DNA of 64,000 bases from Bursaphelenchus xylophilus. Its lineage: Eukaryota > Nematoda > Chromadorea > Rhabditida > Aphelenchoididae. The notes below the pieces were generated by a model, which made no database searches, had not been told where the DNA came from, and saw nothing but the letters and a program-made list of their open reading frames with translations. The position numbers and the translations under genes are program-made. The stretch covers positions 4,397,501 through 4,461,500 of the forward strand of contig CAJFCV020000005.1 of assembly GCA_904066235.2 (NCBI GenBank), given 5' to 3'. Of this stretch, positions 46,944-58,900 are shown piece after piece (the first letter of the stretch is position 1; each line of letters starts with the position of its first letter).

Positions 46944-49071
46944 TTAGGCGAAGCCAGATCGGACCATGTTGGAGGCTGGCTGACGACGCGCTTGTTCATT
47001 ATTGATCACCTTCTCCACCATTTGACGACCATTCGCGATGGCGGAGGGGGAGCCAGTCAGACTAAAATATAGGTTGTATGAGAGACAGCACAACATGCAA
47101 GCGATCAGACATGATTTCAACTCAAAATCAACACTATTACTTACCTAATAAGTCTGTGCCCTGTAGATGCATTTCCGGTTCCTCTCTTGTGAACCTCGAC
47201 CTTGCAGCCACTCAATTGTTGGATCTCCACCAATGTCTTTGCCTTGGGACCAAGAACAGCACCAACGATTGCATCAGGCACCTCTAATTCGAGTCGTCCA
47301 TCTTCATTAACACGCTCCTTGATGACTGTGGCAGCGAAAGATTCGTTTACAGAATTAGACTGCCCAAGGACGTCAATAAGAACACCTCCAGGCTGGTTTA
47401 GGCTCTAAAATACTTATATTACTTATGAAAACAAGCTGATTAGAGGAGGAGTTTATCTTAAAGAAGGAACATAAAAATAACACAAGTGCAAGGATAAATT
47501 GCAAGCATAAAAAAGTGCAAATGAATAACCGAATAACAGAGAGGATGTTCTTGATCTTCAAACAAAAACCCTTGTGGATAATATAACCAAATAAAGGATG
47601 AACACCGGATCACTACACACCGTAAAACAAGGGAATTGAGGAAAGCCAGACTAATAATATTCCTGCTTCACATAATAGGGATCCCATACCTCTGAACGAT
47701 CATTATCCAAGATCGAGGACAAGCCATTATTCGAAATCATCGACTGAGTCAGATCATAGCGCTGGGGCATCGACTGGCCAGGATTGCTCAAGATCTGATG
47801 AGAGGGCTCAGATTGTCTGGACTGAGCCATCGTGGCGACTCCAAGACCCAATCCTAATCCCATGATGTTATAACGAGCCAAGACGTTCATGGCTTGCATT
47901 ATCTCAGCCACAGCAGACTCTGTGAATCCGGAGGTCCGAAGTGTACCTTGGAGATTGTCGAGGAAGGAGATTACCTAAAGACGAAGATAATAAAACGTCA
48001 ATCGAACATACCTCGTTGTTGTTCAAGACTGGGACGCCATTATATTTGATCTGCGGAGTGAAGCTCGAGCTCTTGTTGAATCCATTATCCGACACTGCAA
48101 AAGAGAGGTAAAAAATTCCCTTCCAACGTACAATATGGTTTGTTATCCTGGAACTCACCAATTGAGGTCTGGGATTGCCAAACGCTCTGAGTGGAACCCC
48201 CAAACGAACTGAGGCCACCAAAAGCGGGAGTAGAATCGACTCTTCCAAAAGCGAATGACTGGCTTGATGGATACTGCTCAGTCTTTTGTGCTTCTTGAGC
48301 ATGAAGAGGATCAGCTGCCACCTTCTCTAAAACCTTCGAGATGGCATCCAAGAGAACCTGATTTTGTTCGGCGCCGACTGTGATAACACGCTCCATCGAC
48401 TGCTTAGCTTCTTCTGACCCAGCTTTTGGGTACACCTGAATGTTGGCCCCGGTGGATTCGCGGATCTCCTTGATGCTGGCGCCAGACTTTCCGATAACCA
48501 TACCTGCAGAAGTGTTGGGCACAACAATCTTCATTTCGTTTGGACGATTAAGGCCCTTGAGATCAAAGGGATCAGCTGGGTTGTTTGATTCAATCTTTTC
48601 TTGAATCTTCTCAAGGATCACTTTCATAACCATCATACAGGCAGTAACCTTTCCTTTCACGAGGCAAATACGTTCGTTCGTGTCTAAAATTATAAGAAAG
48701 GTCAAACAATGACATCAAATTAATTTCTATACCTAAACCTCCAAAAAAGCAATAACAATAAAACGCGAACTTACTGTGGAACATCTCCTGGTTCTTCGAC
48801 ATTTGAACTCGGCAGCCTGAGTCGGTCTTCAGCTGACGCATAGCCTCGCCACCTTTTCCAATCAAAGCTCCAACCGCTCCAGCAGGAATCAAGACTTTTA
48901 CTTGAACTAAAAGAAAAACATGCCATCAAACAATCAGTGAGACTTACCTTCTGGATCGCCTGTATTCGGTTTCTTCGAGGCTGGGCCACTTCCATTTTCG
49001 GAGTTAGATCTCTTTTGGCCAACAACGACCGCTGGGGTCTCGAAATCGGTCTCAGTTTTGGGCTCAGACAT
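46944..49071 (-). CDS. NOVA-like RNA-binding protein with three KH domains
   Basis: Seven exons (49071-48948, 48906-48775, 48683-48159, 48094-48012, 47974-47690, 47404-47145, 47061-46944) give 508 residues. KH1 starts VQVKVLIPAGAVGALIGKGG and runs over exons 2-3. KH2 has MKIVVPNTSAGMVIGKSGA. KH3 has LEVPDAIVGAVLGPKAKT, a variant GxxG loop. A Gln/Ser/Gly-rich linker with TSGFTESAVAEIMQAMNVL separates KH2 from KH3. Domain order and spacing match NOVA neuronal splicing regulators, which bind YCAY-type RNA clusters in the nucleus; the N-terminus carries an NLS-like KRSN/KKPN pair. Exon 5 can either splice at 47689 or run on to a stop at 47651, giving a two-KH form. TTCAG lies 12 bases before the ATG. 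Confidence 0.82.
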
Positions 49072-50003
49072 GTTTGGACTCTCCTGAACGAGGTAAATGA
49101 TATAAATGAGATGTAAATAAATGAACAACACGATCTAAAGCTCGAACAGACTCGGCAGAAAAACTTGGGAGAACAAAATTCTGTTTTCGGCAAAATCGAT
49201 TCGACGCTGAGTCCAATAAACTTGGTCCCATGGCGCTCCACAGTAGTTATTGGCATTGTGCGTCAGATTTGAATTCTCTGCTTTCGCGCCAAATGTAAAA
49301 CCATGTTTTGTTTGGCAAGAAACACAGGCCGTTGACCGCGTATACGCATTATTTTTGAGGAAATTGTAAAATAACCGACAAAGTGTCGGTAGAATTATTT
49401 GCGTATGAACAAACAAGCTGAAACTTTAGCTTTATCAAGTGATTTAAAGAGTTGGAATTATCCATAATTTGAGGAGTTTGAAGAAAAGGAAAGCAAAATT
49501 ATTATTTGTGAATATAGATGGGCCAGATTAGAAATTATTTACTAGACTTTCCAAGCCATAGCATGCCTTGTACACCTGCAACAGCTTCCATTTAGAAACA
49601 CGGAATCCTCAATCCTTTGTGCTTCGGGCGCAGCTTGCGCAAACGTTCTCTTGACGAGATCGCGGCGAAAGAGAAATTCTGACAAGAATTTGTTTTTTCG
49701 AGGAAAATCGGATAAACAGAAGAAACGTAGAAGAAAAAGAACGCTTTGTTTCGTTTTTGTATCAGCTGGGTGCTGTGCGTTGCCAGTTCGGACGTGGTTG
49801 TAAATGTCTTGAGGGTATGCGCATAACCTTAACCTGAAACAAGGTGTGCCGACAGTGTTGGATTCACTATACATGTTTTGAGATTGTTGATTCTATGAAC
49901 TAATATTTTTTATTTTGACATTGCGAGTCATTTGCCTAAATTTCTCGTGAATTTGTGTACTTCTTCGTTTTTATTGCATTTCTCATTTTAGAAGTCGGTG
50001 TAG
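49072..50003. other. Divergent promoter region
   Basis: This region of 932 bases separates the NOVA-like gene (-) and the gene at 50004 (+). No core element was recognised. A T-rich tract with CATTTTAG ends at 49991, 12 bases before the plus-strand ATG, and fits a trans-splice acceptor. Confidence 0.4.
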
Positions 50004-51247
50004 ATGGAAGTCTACCGACAAAGTAACTATTGGTGGCACGATTCGCCCACCCATTCATGTGGCATTCCATTGGTGGAGACGCAGCCCGGCGATGGAGGTC
50101 CTCCTCCGTGCTACGCTGAGTTCCTCAACGAGTTGAATGCTCACCGTGTAGATAGTTTTGTAAGTGCTTTCTTTGTATTTAGGACTGATTGTTTTTCGTT
50201 GTTTTTCCATAAATAATATGTTTTTTAGTCCCCAGACATGTCTCATTTATCGAAGAGATTCAAAAAAGATGTAGATATCGATAAATCGACTGATTCTGTG
50301 GAAAATGCGCGCACGTCTCCATTTTCTTCCAGCTCCAAGGAAGGTCCTAGAACCCCGGTTAGAAAGTACGCTTCGTTTTATTTTCTTTTTGTTGGATTTT
50401 AGGTATCATCGATCTAATATGTTATTTTAGAACTCGTCAGTCAACCGTCCCTCGAAAACTTCTTCGTTCTCCATCTCCGGAGGAGATTTCTAACACCAGG
50501 CTGAATGATTCTTTGGACGAGGAAGACTTCGACATGGCTGTGGCTAGTCAGGCCATCGAACAAGCTATTAGAACCCAACGGGCTGAACGAAGTCAGATAA
50601 AGCCACCGGTGGCCTCGGTCAGTCGAGTTCAGTCCAGTACCACGGTCAAAAAGACTCATGTCTTTGCTAAACCTCAGATCCCGATTGTGATTCAAAGAAC
50701 TCAAAGTTTTCAACGAACCCAGACTACGCAAAGAGAGGAGATTTTCGACCACCAGAAGGGACATCAGAATACGAAGCAGCAACTCAAGCAGGCCCCCGTA
50801 AAGCCTCAACCTGTTCCGAAACAAGTTATGGCCCCACCAACCCGGGTTCCACCTCCCCGACCTCAACCAGCAGTTGTTATTCAAAGACCCAGTCAAATTG
50901 TTGTTCCAATGAGACCAGTGACCCGCCTTCAAGCCAGAACCTCAGCTCAGGGTATTGCCAACCAAGCTCAACCTCAAACGAACCAACCGGTAAATCGCCC
51001 ATCCGTCTCTAATCAAGCTCAAAAGCGGCCAATTGTCCAAAGAAAGACGATCTCAGTTGTCCCTCGCTTCTCGCAAAATCCGGTACGAAAGACCAATTCA
51101 ATGGATCCAGTCCAGCCAAAAGCGAACACGAAGAAGACTCCTCTCAGAGACAACAAAACTATGGAGAGAACAAAGAGTGTCGAAGTGGAAGACGACTTCT
51201 ACGACGATTCCTGGATTCAGGGAGTTGAAATACCTAAGTTTAAATAA
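50004..51247 (+). CDS. Disordered, basic Pro/Gln-rich protein of unknown function
   Basis: Three exons (50004-50159, 50229-50365, 50431-51247) give 369 residues. I do not recognise the family. The first 50 residues have aromatic and proline content (YWWHDSPTH) that could form a short binding motif. From about residue 55 the protein is low-complexity: Ser/Pro sites (SPSPEE, RTPVRK), an acidic patch (LDEEDFDM), then about 200 residues rich in Gln, Pro, Arg and Lys. It ends in an acidic-aromatic patch (DDFYDDSWIQG). Many SP/TP sites suggest control by proline-directed kinases, and the composition suggests a nuclear or scaffold role; both are inference. An AATAAA is at 51625-51630. Confidence 0.65.
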
Positions 51248-51729
51248 GGTTATGTTATGTACAATACATATTGGTCATTTTATATCGCTGCATGTTAAAC
51301 GTAGGTACGGTCTGTTGTTCCCCTTTACCGTCTTATCCATATTGCCCTCTTTATTTGCAGAGTTGGCCTGAAATTTCTCTAATTGTATTTAGAATGAATT
51401 CATCGTTGATTTACTAAATACAATGTCTTTGTGTGGTTAAATATTTTTTTGTATTTAGTGTTACTTTTGACCCACGTATTCCCAGTAAATCTCTGTTAGC
51501 TAAGCATGCGTTCTCCCCGTTTCTTCTCGTCGATTTTGCCCGTTCTCCCAGAATTAGCTGTTATGGATAATATAATTTGATTGCAGACCTACCTTTTCTT
51601 CAAATTCGGGTTATTTTTTGAGTAAATAAAGGTTCAATTGTTTGAAAGAATCGGAAAAATAAATGGTTGAATTCCAAAGAATTCTTTGTTCTTCGATGAG
51701 ATTTGTATAACGGAGAAGGTTCAGATGCG
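51248..51729. other. Spacer between two plus-strand genes
   Basis: It contains the likely polyadenylation signal AATAAA (51625-51630) of the upstream gene, only 100 bases before the TRAPPC6 start. The 482-base distance is longer than usual within worm operons but does not exclude one. Confidence 0.4.
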
Positions 51730-52468
51730 ATGAATATTCCCAGCTTGACACCGACAGAGTTTCCAGTGTCTTATTTGATATCCGAAGTGATCAGTTATCT
51801 CAAGAACCAGGATAAGGTGCAGGAAGAGCTGAGGAATGAATGGGTTCGGAAGATCGAAAAGAATGGAGTCGGGAATTTGGATGAAAACATGAAAGCACTC
51901 AGTGAAAAGGTGTTTGCCCAGGCAAGAAATGATACTATTGACCTTTGTGCATTGTGTTTTAGGGGTTAATGAAACGGAAGGATTGATTTTGACATTGTTT
52001 TAGGGCAATGTTGAGACCAGATTGGAGCACATGGGCTACAGAGTTGGCTACTCGCTTGCCGAGCGATTGTCCAAGGATCTCCCAAGACTGCCCGGGGAAT
52101 TGGAGAGTGTTAAATTTATTTGTAAGGAATTCTGGACGAATGTCTTTGGTAAACAAGTGGATAATTTGAGAACCAATCATCAGGCAAGTGTAATGTAAAT
52201 TTTGAGTCGAACTTTCATCTTTCAGGGTACGTATGTCATCCAAGACAACAAATTCCCTTTTCTGACCTCATTCTCGGAGGGACAGCAGTACCTAAACGAA
52301 GCCATCCTTTACCTAGCCTTGCCTGCAGGCATTCTTCGAGGAGCTCTGAGCAATCTTGGAATCGAAACTTCAGTGGTTGGATCCTCAGACGCCCTTCCGA
52401 TTGCCAGGTTTAATGTGACTGTACAACAAGTTGAAGAGGAGAAGAACGAGGTTCAACCGCTTCTGTGA
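51730..52468 (+). CDS. trpp-6: TRAPP complex subunit 6 (Bet3 family)
   Basis: Three exons (51730-51921, 52004-52183, 52226-52468) give 204 residues; the core matches TRAPPC6 and there is a short extra C-terminal tail. Subunit 6 sits in the TRAPP tethering complexes, which act as Rab1/Ypt1 exchange factors on ER-to-Golgi and Golgi membranes. Clear motifs are GYRVGYSLAERLSKDLPR, ESVKFICKEFWTNVFGKQ, DNLRTNHQGTYVIQDNKF and GILRGALSNLG. Both introns begin with GC (CAG|GCAAGA at 51922 and CAG|GCAAGT at 52184). No in-frame GT alternative exists at either junction, and the joins fall inside conserved sequence. The ATG at 51730 is the first in frame. Confidence 0.88.
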
Positions 52469-53131
52469 TAATTCATCGGTGTATTGGATAAAGAGTGGAG
52501 GCTGACATAATTTTATTTTTTAATGAATATTTATGAAAATTTTTGTGTGGGGTTCTGATATTTTTTGGATGCTTTCCAGGCCGATTTGCCATTTTTCGGG
52601 TTTTTGTTTCTGCACAGTGCACTCGTCGGAGGATTTTTTTGGCTAACTCGCAACTTCCTCACTTAGGAAGTGCACTTACAGGGTATCTTTTAACCATTCC
52701 ACTCACAGGCTGCTTTACAAATACCGTACCGAGCGGAGAGTGATGTTCTCCCGAACAAACAAGATGATCGATCCCCCTAATCCCGTTGTTGGGTACTCAA
52801 ACTCCTTATCCCTGGTTTTTAACATCCTCAATCCGATTTACCCGAGGGATTAGGCCTGGAGGGAATCCTTGATAATCGCTAATTAATACTATATATACTT
52901 GGATGACATTTGGCAAGTGTACACATCCCTTGCAAATGCCACGCTTTTTGTTTTTTGTCATTTTTTCCGTTCCTTTCGAAATGAATGGCATTACTTTTTA
53001 AGACGATGAACTAGGATTACCCCCGACAAATCTTTGAGCCTGTCTTAATTCCTCTGTTGTTTGTAAAAGGTTCGGGATTTGTTCGACTTGTACATAACAA
53101 CGCTTAACAAGTAGATTACTGGGGCCGGTTG
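52469..53131. other. Intergenic, nothing seen
   Basis: No supported gene or repeat was found after the TRAPPC6 stop. Several isolated pyrimidine-rich tracts are present without matching exons. Confidence 0.4.
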
Positions 53132-53409
53132 TATACTGGTCGCCAAAATTTTCTTTCCACCTGGATCTCGGGAACTGCTGGGCCTAGAACCTTGAAATTG
53201 GACACAGAAACACTGTGGGACGGTCTAACACCATATCCAAAAAATCGATCAAATGATCAATGATATGATTTTTTCAAATGATACGATTTTTTGGGTATGG
53301 TGTTAGATTGTCCCAGGATTTTTCTATTCCGAATTTGGAGGTTCTAGGCCCAGCGGTTCCCGAGATTCCCGAGATACGAGGTGGAAAGAAATTTTTGTCA
53401 ACCAGTATA
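53132..53409. mobile_element. Palindromic 278-bp element
   Basis: It starts TATACTGGT and ends with the inverse ACCAGTATA. The arms match over most of their length, for example CTGGGCCTAGAACC at about 53189 against GGTTCTAGGCCCAG near 53340, and the GTATGGTGTTAGA word near the centre. The ends are TA-rich, in keeping with a TA-targeting MITE. It has no coding capacity. Confidence 0.65.
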
Positions 53410-54171
53410 CGTAGATGCTGTACAGCATTAGGTCAGAATGAGCAACAGGGAAGACTAATAACTTCTACACGGGCTCCTTCAGAGAGTCCGTAAGAACTTA
53501 TTGGTCTGAAAGGATATATTGTAACTACGGGAACTCCTGTAGATCGACGTGATTTTTGTTCCTTGGCAAGGTCAGTACGGGGGCTTCCGTGAATGTGGCC
53601 CCATCATATTTGGTGGACAAGAAACGGGATGCCTCAACTTCAATTTGATATAAATTTTATAAAAAATGTTGCATTATTGGTGGAGAAATACGTGAAACAA
53701 GGTTGTGAGCTCCGGCTGAACCACACATTAAACATTAGTACATTCCAAGTTTGCTCTCTTGTTTCTTTCAACATTTCTTCAATCCAGTGAATTATACACA
53801 TATATAAATTATGAGTAATCAAGTCTTCAAAGATTAATCCAGGTTGGACTTTCACTCCCCCAGCTGATATCTACATATTTAGAATTAGTCAGTTTTTTAT
53901 TTTAATTAATCCAATCAATTTGTGGGATATGACAACTGCAACGGAAGATTATGGAATCTGGGATTGGATGGATGATACAGCGCGTAGGATTTCCATTTTT
54001 CAGATTCCTTCGAATTATGATTAAATTTTGATTTGTGCTTTGGGAATATGTGGCTGATTGGACCAATTAGAGGCCTAATCAACGAGTCTGGTCAGAGACA
54101 AAGATATACGGGCCCTTTATACAGGGCGTCTATATGTCTGTAATTCCAGACAAATACGGAATAATCTGATT
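53410..54171. other. Intergenic, nothing firm
   Basis: It has no gene model and no repeat that I could match elsewhere in the window. Open frames overlap on both strands without splice context. Confidence 0.35.
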
Positions 54172-55351
54172 CCCTTCCAAAAACCAAATAAAGCTATTAC
54201 TTAGAGCTACGTGATATCCAAATTTCATATTTATACTTCAAAAAATGAACTCAGTAGACACCTAGTAGATCGTAGTATTCAACTTTTTTGACGTTTTTTT
54301 CTGAAAAACGTTATTATTTCAGTCAATTTTTAACATAATGGGATAAAATTGGTACCAGTCGATAGCCAAACGTTTACTCTACAAAACTTTTTTAGAGGGG
54401 CGGTTTACTTCAAAAAATGAACTCGGTAGACACCTAGTAGATCACAGTATTTACGCTTTTTTTACGTTTTTTCGAAAAAAACCTTTGTTTTTCACTCAGT
54501 CTTTAACATAATGGGACAAAATTAGTACCAGTCGATAGCCAAACGTTTACTCTACAAAACTTTTTTAGAGGGGCGGTTTACTTCAAAAAATGAACTCGGT
54601 AGACACCTAGTAGATCACAGTATTTACGCTTTTTTTACGTTTTTTCGGGAAAAACCTTTGTTTTTCACTCAGTCTTTAACATAATGGGATAAAATTAGTA
54701 CCAGTCGATAGCCCAACGTTTAATCTATAAAAAATTTTTAGAGGGGCGGCTTCTTTTGCCCTGTGGCCTGCGAAACGTCTATGTTTACTGTCATGAACCA
54801 CCGTTTTTGACACAAAAAACCATCGCGTTTCGAGGGCGCTTTTCCTCTCTTTTGGTTTTTTCGGAAACGATCGAAGGACTTTTTACGCAAATAGAAGACA
54901 TCGTCTCACGAAATTGAACGTTTCGCAGGCCACAGGGCAAAAGAAGCCGCCCCTCTAAAAATTTTTTATAAATTAGACGTTGGGCTATCGACTGGTACTA
55001 ATTTTGTCCCATTATGTTAAAGACTGAGTGAAAAACAAAGGTTTTTTTCGAAAAAACGTAAAAAAAGCGTAAATACTGTGATCTACTAGGTGTCTACCGA
55101 GTTCATTTTTTGAAGCAAACCGCCCCTCTAAAAAAGTTTTGTAGAGTAAACGTTTGGCTATCGACTGGTACCAATTTTATCCCATTATGTTAAAAATTGA
55201 CTGAAATAATAACGTTTTTCAGAAAAAAACGTCAAAAAAGTTGAATACTACGATCTACTAGGTGTCTACTGAGTTCATTTTTTGAAGTATAAATATGAAA
55301 TTTGGATATCACGTAGCTCTAAGGAATAGCTTTATTTGGTTTTTGGAAGGG
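54172..55351. mobile_element. Foldback element with tandem repeats inside the arms
   Basis: The ends CCCTTCCAAAAACCAAATAA and inverse bound 1180 bp, flanked by a perfect 5-bp direct repeat TGATT (54167-54171 and 55352-55356). Inside, the left arm carries a unit of about 172 bp starting at 54236, 54408 and 54581; the right arm carries two inverse units (around 55112 and 55280). The unpaired centre of about 200 bp has no intact coding frame. A 5-bp duplication does not fit Tc1/mariner, piggyBac or typical hAT, and I leave the superfamily open. Confidence 0.75.
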
Positions 55352-55671
55352 TGATTCTACGACCACCGGGAGCCGAGTTATCCACTGATTACTGCTGAGA
55401 ACCCCCCGTTTTGGACGTAAAAAGTCACTCCGATAAATGCGCCGCTCTATAGATGGTCTCTACTAATCTGTCGCGACTCTCTCGCTTCGAAACGTGTTTT
55501 GGGTGTTCTCTCGCTTTCCCTTTCGTTTATTTTATTTATTTTTCGTTGATGAAACAGGCCCCTGATTCCTACTGTACGGCTAATCGGGAATCCAATTTAG
55601 TAAAATTATTAAAATGCGGGTTACGGTGGGTTGTAAGAACTGCAGAGACGCAGGGCAGTCTTTTGAAGTTA

Positions 55672-55926
55672 CAGTCGGGGACCTGATCCAGTGGCAAAAA
55701 ACGTACAATTTTGCATCCGGGAAGTATCAAAAATGTGGCAAAATGCTTCCCTCTCCAAGCGAAAAAAAACTCCGATTTCAAAAGTGCGCCCGCTTTTTTT
55801 GTGAGGGAAAGGGTGCTCTTCAAAACAAAGTTCTTTCACTTGGAGAAGGAAGCATTTTGCCACATTTTTGATGCTTCCCGGATGCAAAATGGTACGTTTT
55901 TTGCCATTGGATCATGTCCGTCACTG
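55672..55926. mobile_element. Palindromic MITE, CAGTSGGGGACC family, copy 1
   Basis: It is flanked by TA (55670-55671 and 55927-55928). The ends read CAGTCGGGGACCTGATCCAG with a near-perfect inverse, continuing through GTGGCAAAAAACGT and a shared arm containing GTGGCAAAATGCTTCC. The arms are about 110 bp and the centre is short. It belongs to the same family as 62203-63022. Confidence 0.75.
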
Positions 55927-55928
55927 TA

Positions 55929-58900
55929 GATCAGGACTACTGGACGAGGTAAAAAATGAAAAAATGATTGTTTGCTGATCAAGAACGGGGCAAGCAAGAC
56001 ATCGTAAGGCTATTTTTTTAACATGCCTAAGTTGTCATATCAAATTCAACATAAAATTTTGTACAATTTCTGATAACTTTAAGGTTAATCACAGTAAATT
56101 CCAGCCTAAAGTGCACTTCAAACCTTCCTAGATTAGTTATGTGGTCAGGACCCAGCAGCTTAACCATTCTGTGGATTTATAATTTAGGATAATCTAATGG
56201 CCCGGGGATTTAAAGTTTTGTGTTCTTCACACTCTAAACAGGGTATTATTGTTATTCTGGAATTGGAACCCAGTAATGTTTATCGAGATTAACTATATTG
56301 AAGGTATTAAGATCATAATTTGAGTAACGTATAGTAAGTATTAGTCAAGCAATTATGTGGGGGAAATCCGAGAAGATCTTGAAAAAAAGTCACGAGAGAG
56401 AGAGAGTATAAGTACAATGTGGGTTTGGGTTATACATAATTTGAGTTGTGAAAGAACCAAATTATTTGAGGTTTAGTTATTTCTGCATTTAATCCCTGGA
56501 ATTTGACTGCTAATTCATTAATTGCAGTTGATTAGCGGATTATGATGCGGATACGTTGAATCAGCACCTAAGACGTTACTAATTGGAAACTAATTCATTT
56601 ATATAATTGAGATGCAAGAACAATGGCCGTAAGCTAAGCTGAAACCCCATGAAGTCCACTCATTTACTCGGGTTGACGTGCTCTAGTGTTGGGTTGAATG
56701 ATCGTGAGATAAAGATGAAAAGTCCCGCTCATCCATTCAACTTTTGTCGTCAAACAAAAGGTTACGTAGTTCTCGAAAAGTGAGTTCACGATTTTTGGCG
56801 GATTTAACAATTGTAAGGAAAGTTTAAGATTCAAAAAACTGAAGGCTTGCGATGAATCTTTTGGCTTGAATGAACTTTTTCAAGTACAGATGGCCACAGT
56901 ATGCGATTAGTTCTAAATTTTTCTCCATTTACTTCTGAAAATCAACGTTTATCCACAAAAAATCTCGACAAGGAAATACAAGCCCGTTCGGATAGTTGTT
57001 GTAATGATTTCGGTGGGATGCACCGTGAAAAAAATTGATTTTGTTCCGTGCAAATCACGCTTTTGGGCTGTCGCTCGCACCCTGATTTTTCCACAGTGCA
57101 AACGCCAAAAAATCGAAAATCAGCGCGTTGACTTTGGTACGGTCTATTACAGGAGACTTAACGAAGTAAACCAAAGGGGTGGGATAAGAAACGTTGTTAA
57201 TTCTTTCTGCCAAGGAATGTACGTAGTTGATCTTTGTGTATTTTTATACTCCGTTGTTCTTCGTTGCGCCTTCAATCTTCGGACTCTTGGAAAGAGGACT
57301 TATTTCTTTCTCTTAACACGTGCTTCTTGGTTGTCTAATCTGTCCTTTTCTAAGATTAGATCTTGCTACCGTAACTCACTGAAACGAGGGATTGCAAATA
57401 TAGTACCCCAAAGTATTTGAAGTATTTTTAATTTCCCGAAGTATTCAGTAATACAGTCTCCCCAGCCTACAGTATACCAATTCTATTTTTGATCCATCAT
57501 TGCACAATGCGCCGTTGTGCGAAAATCATGTCGCACGAGAAAAATTCACGATGCGCGCCGGCCGCGCACTGTGCGAAATCATTTGCTCTGAAAAGGGCAA
57601 TCAAAGCGCAGTGCGCTCGCCGGATTTTTATCGCGCTACGCCTTGTCGCAGCGCCGGACGCAGCGCCCGCACAGTGCAAAAACATATATTTCAAGACTTT
57701 TTGCAGTTTAGTAAACGGCGACGAAAGATTCAACCGTGAAGCAAAAGGCCGCGTATTTGTAATGCACTTGAATTGTTGATGGGAATTACAGTTATTTTTG
57801 AACATGTAAAGCAATGTCATGTGGTGGAAAGAAATTGGGTGCGTTTCTTTTAGATGTTGTGGTATTTTATGACAGGTCTTATGGAGCGATTTGGACTTAT
57901 AGTTGAAGCTTCTTGTTGTTGATCCTGAAGGTTTTTGATAAAGCTTCAGCGAAGTTTCTAAACGTATTCCTTGAAGACCACGGCATCTTGCTAAAAATAT
58001 GCAAAAAAATTTGACGGACCTTTCAAAAGAATCTATTCGTGTATGTGTAACATTCCCTTGCCGAGAATGTTACACAGGTTACACGTACCAGACTTGCGAA
58101 ACCTGCATATTACAGGGACTGTTTCATCAAGTTTTGTAAGAACTTTACTCCCTTGTATCTTATGAAATCTTGTTTTACAGTAAGCGTTTCAATTTATTTA
58201 TTCTTTCCCGTATTTTCGCCTACTCATTTTGGATAATGCCTTCGCTTTATTCGCACGCCATAAAGAGAAAGGAATTTCGTGACTCGAATCAAAGCTTCGT
58301 CACAGTTCTATTCAATGTGTCCAGCTTCCTCGAATTCCTTTGTAACGAACGAAAGATCCACTGTTCATGCAGATATGTAAATAGAACTGGATTTTGTCGG
58401 CGTTACAGGGAATCCTGTTGTATCCTGGCTCAGTTATTGGAATTAGAGCCAAGTTTACAGCAGAGACAGACTTTAAATGATCACTTTAAGCCTTCGATTT
58501 TTCGAATAAAAAGGTCGGACGGTCTGTGAAAAGGTCTTCACTCACTACAGAGCATTACAGCGGAACATAAAAATTTCATTTTTAAAAGATTACCGGATTC
58601 ACAGTTTATTTAGGATGGATTAGAGGTAAGAATTAATAAGGCCACTTTTCAACATCGCCGGTCCACTACCCAGAAGGGATTTGTTTCAACTCTTCCTGAG
58701 AACAAGGTGGGGTTTAAACCCGATTATGAAACGAGAAACAGATATAAATACGTTTTACAAGGGTTTACGGCTTTCATGATGATCCATATCGTCAAGATTA
58801 TTTTGAGCCAACAATTCATTTAGTTGAGCCTCTGACTCATTTCTTTAAATACCATCGGCTTTGGGGTGTTGTAAACCATGTAAAAAACATCTAGAACTAA

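Noticed and set aside
49542..49874. 110-residue minus-strand frame
   Set aside because: It lies in the divergent promoter region with no splice sites or known motif.
57004..57420. 138-residue plus-strand frame
   Set aside because: No recognisable domain and no splice or start context; could be chance.
58170..58529. 119-residue plus-strand frame
   Set aside because: Unrecognised and isolated; composition with many Cys, Phe and Arg looks random, so it is kept out of the annotation.
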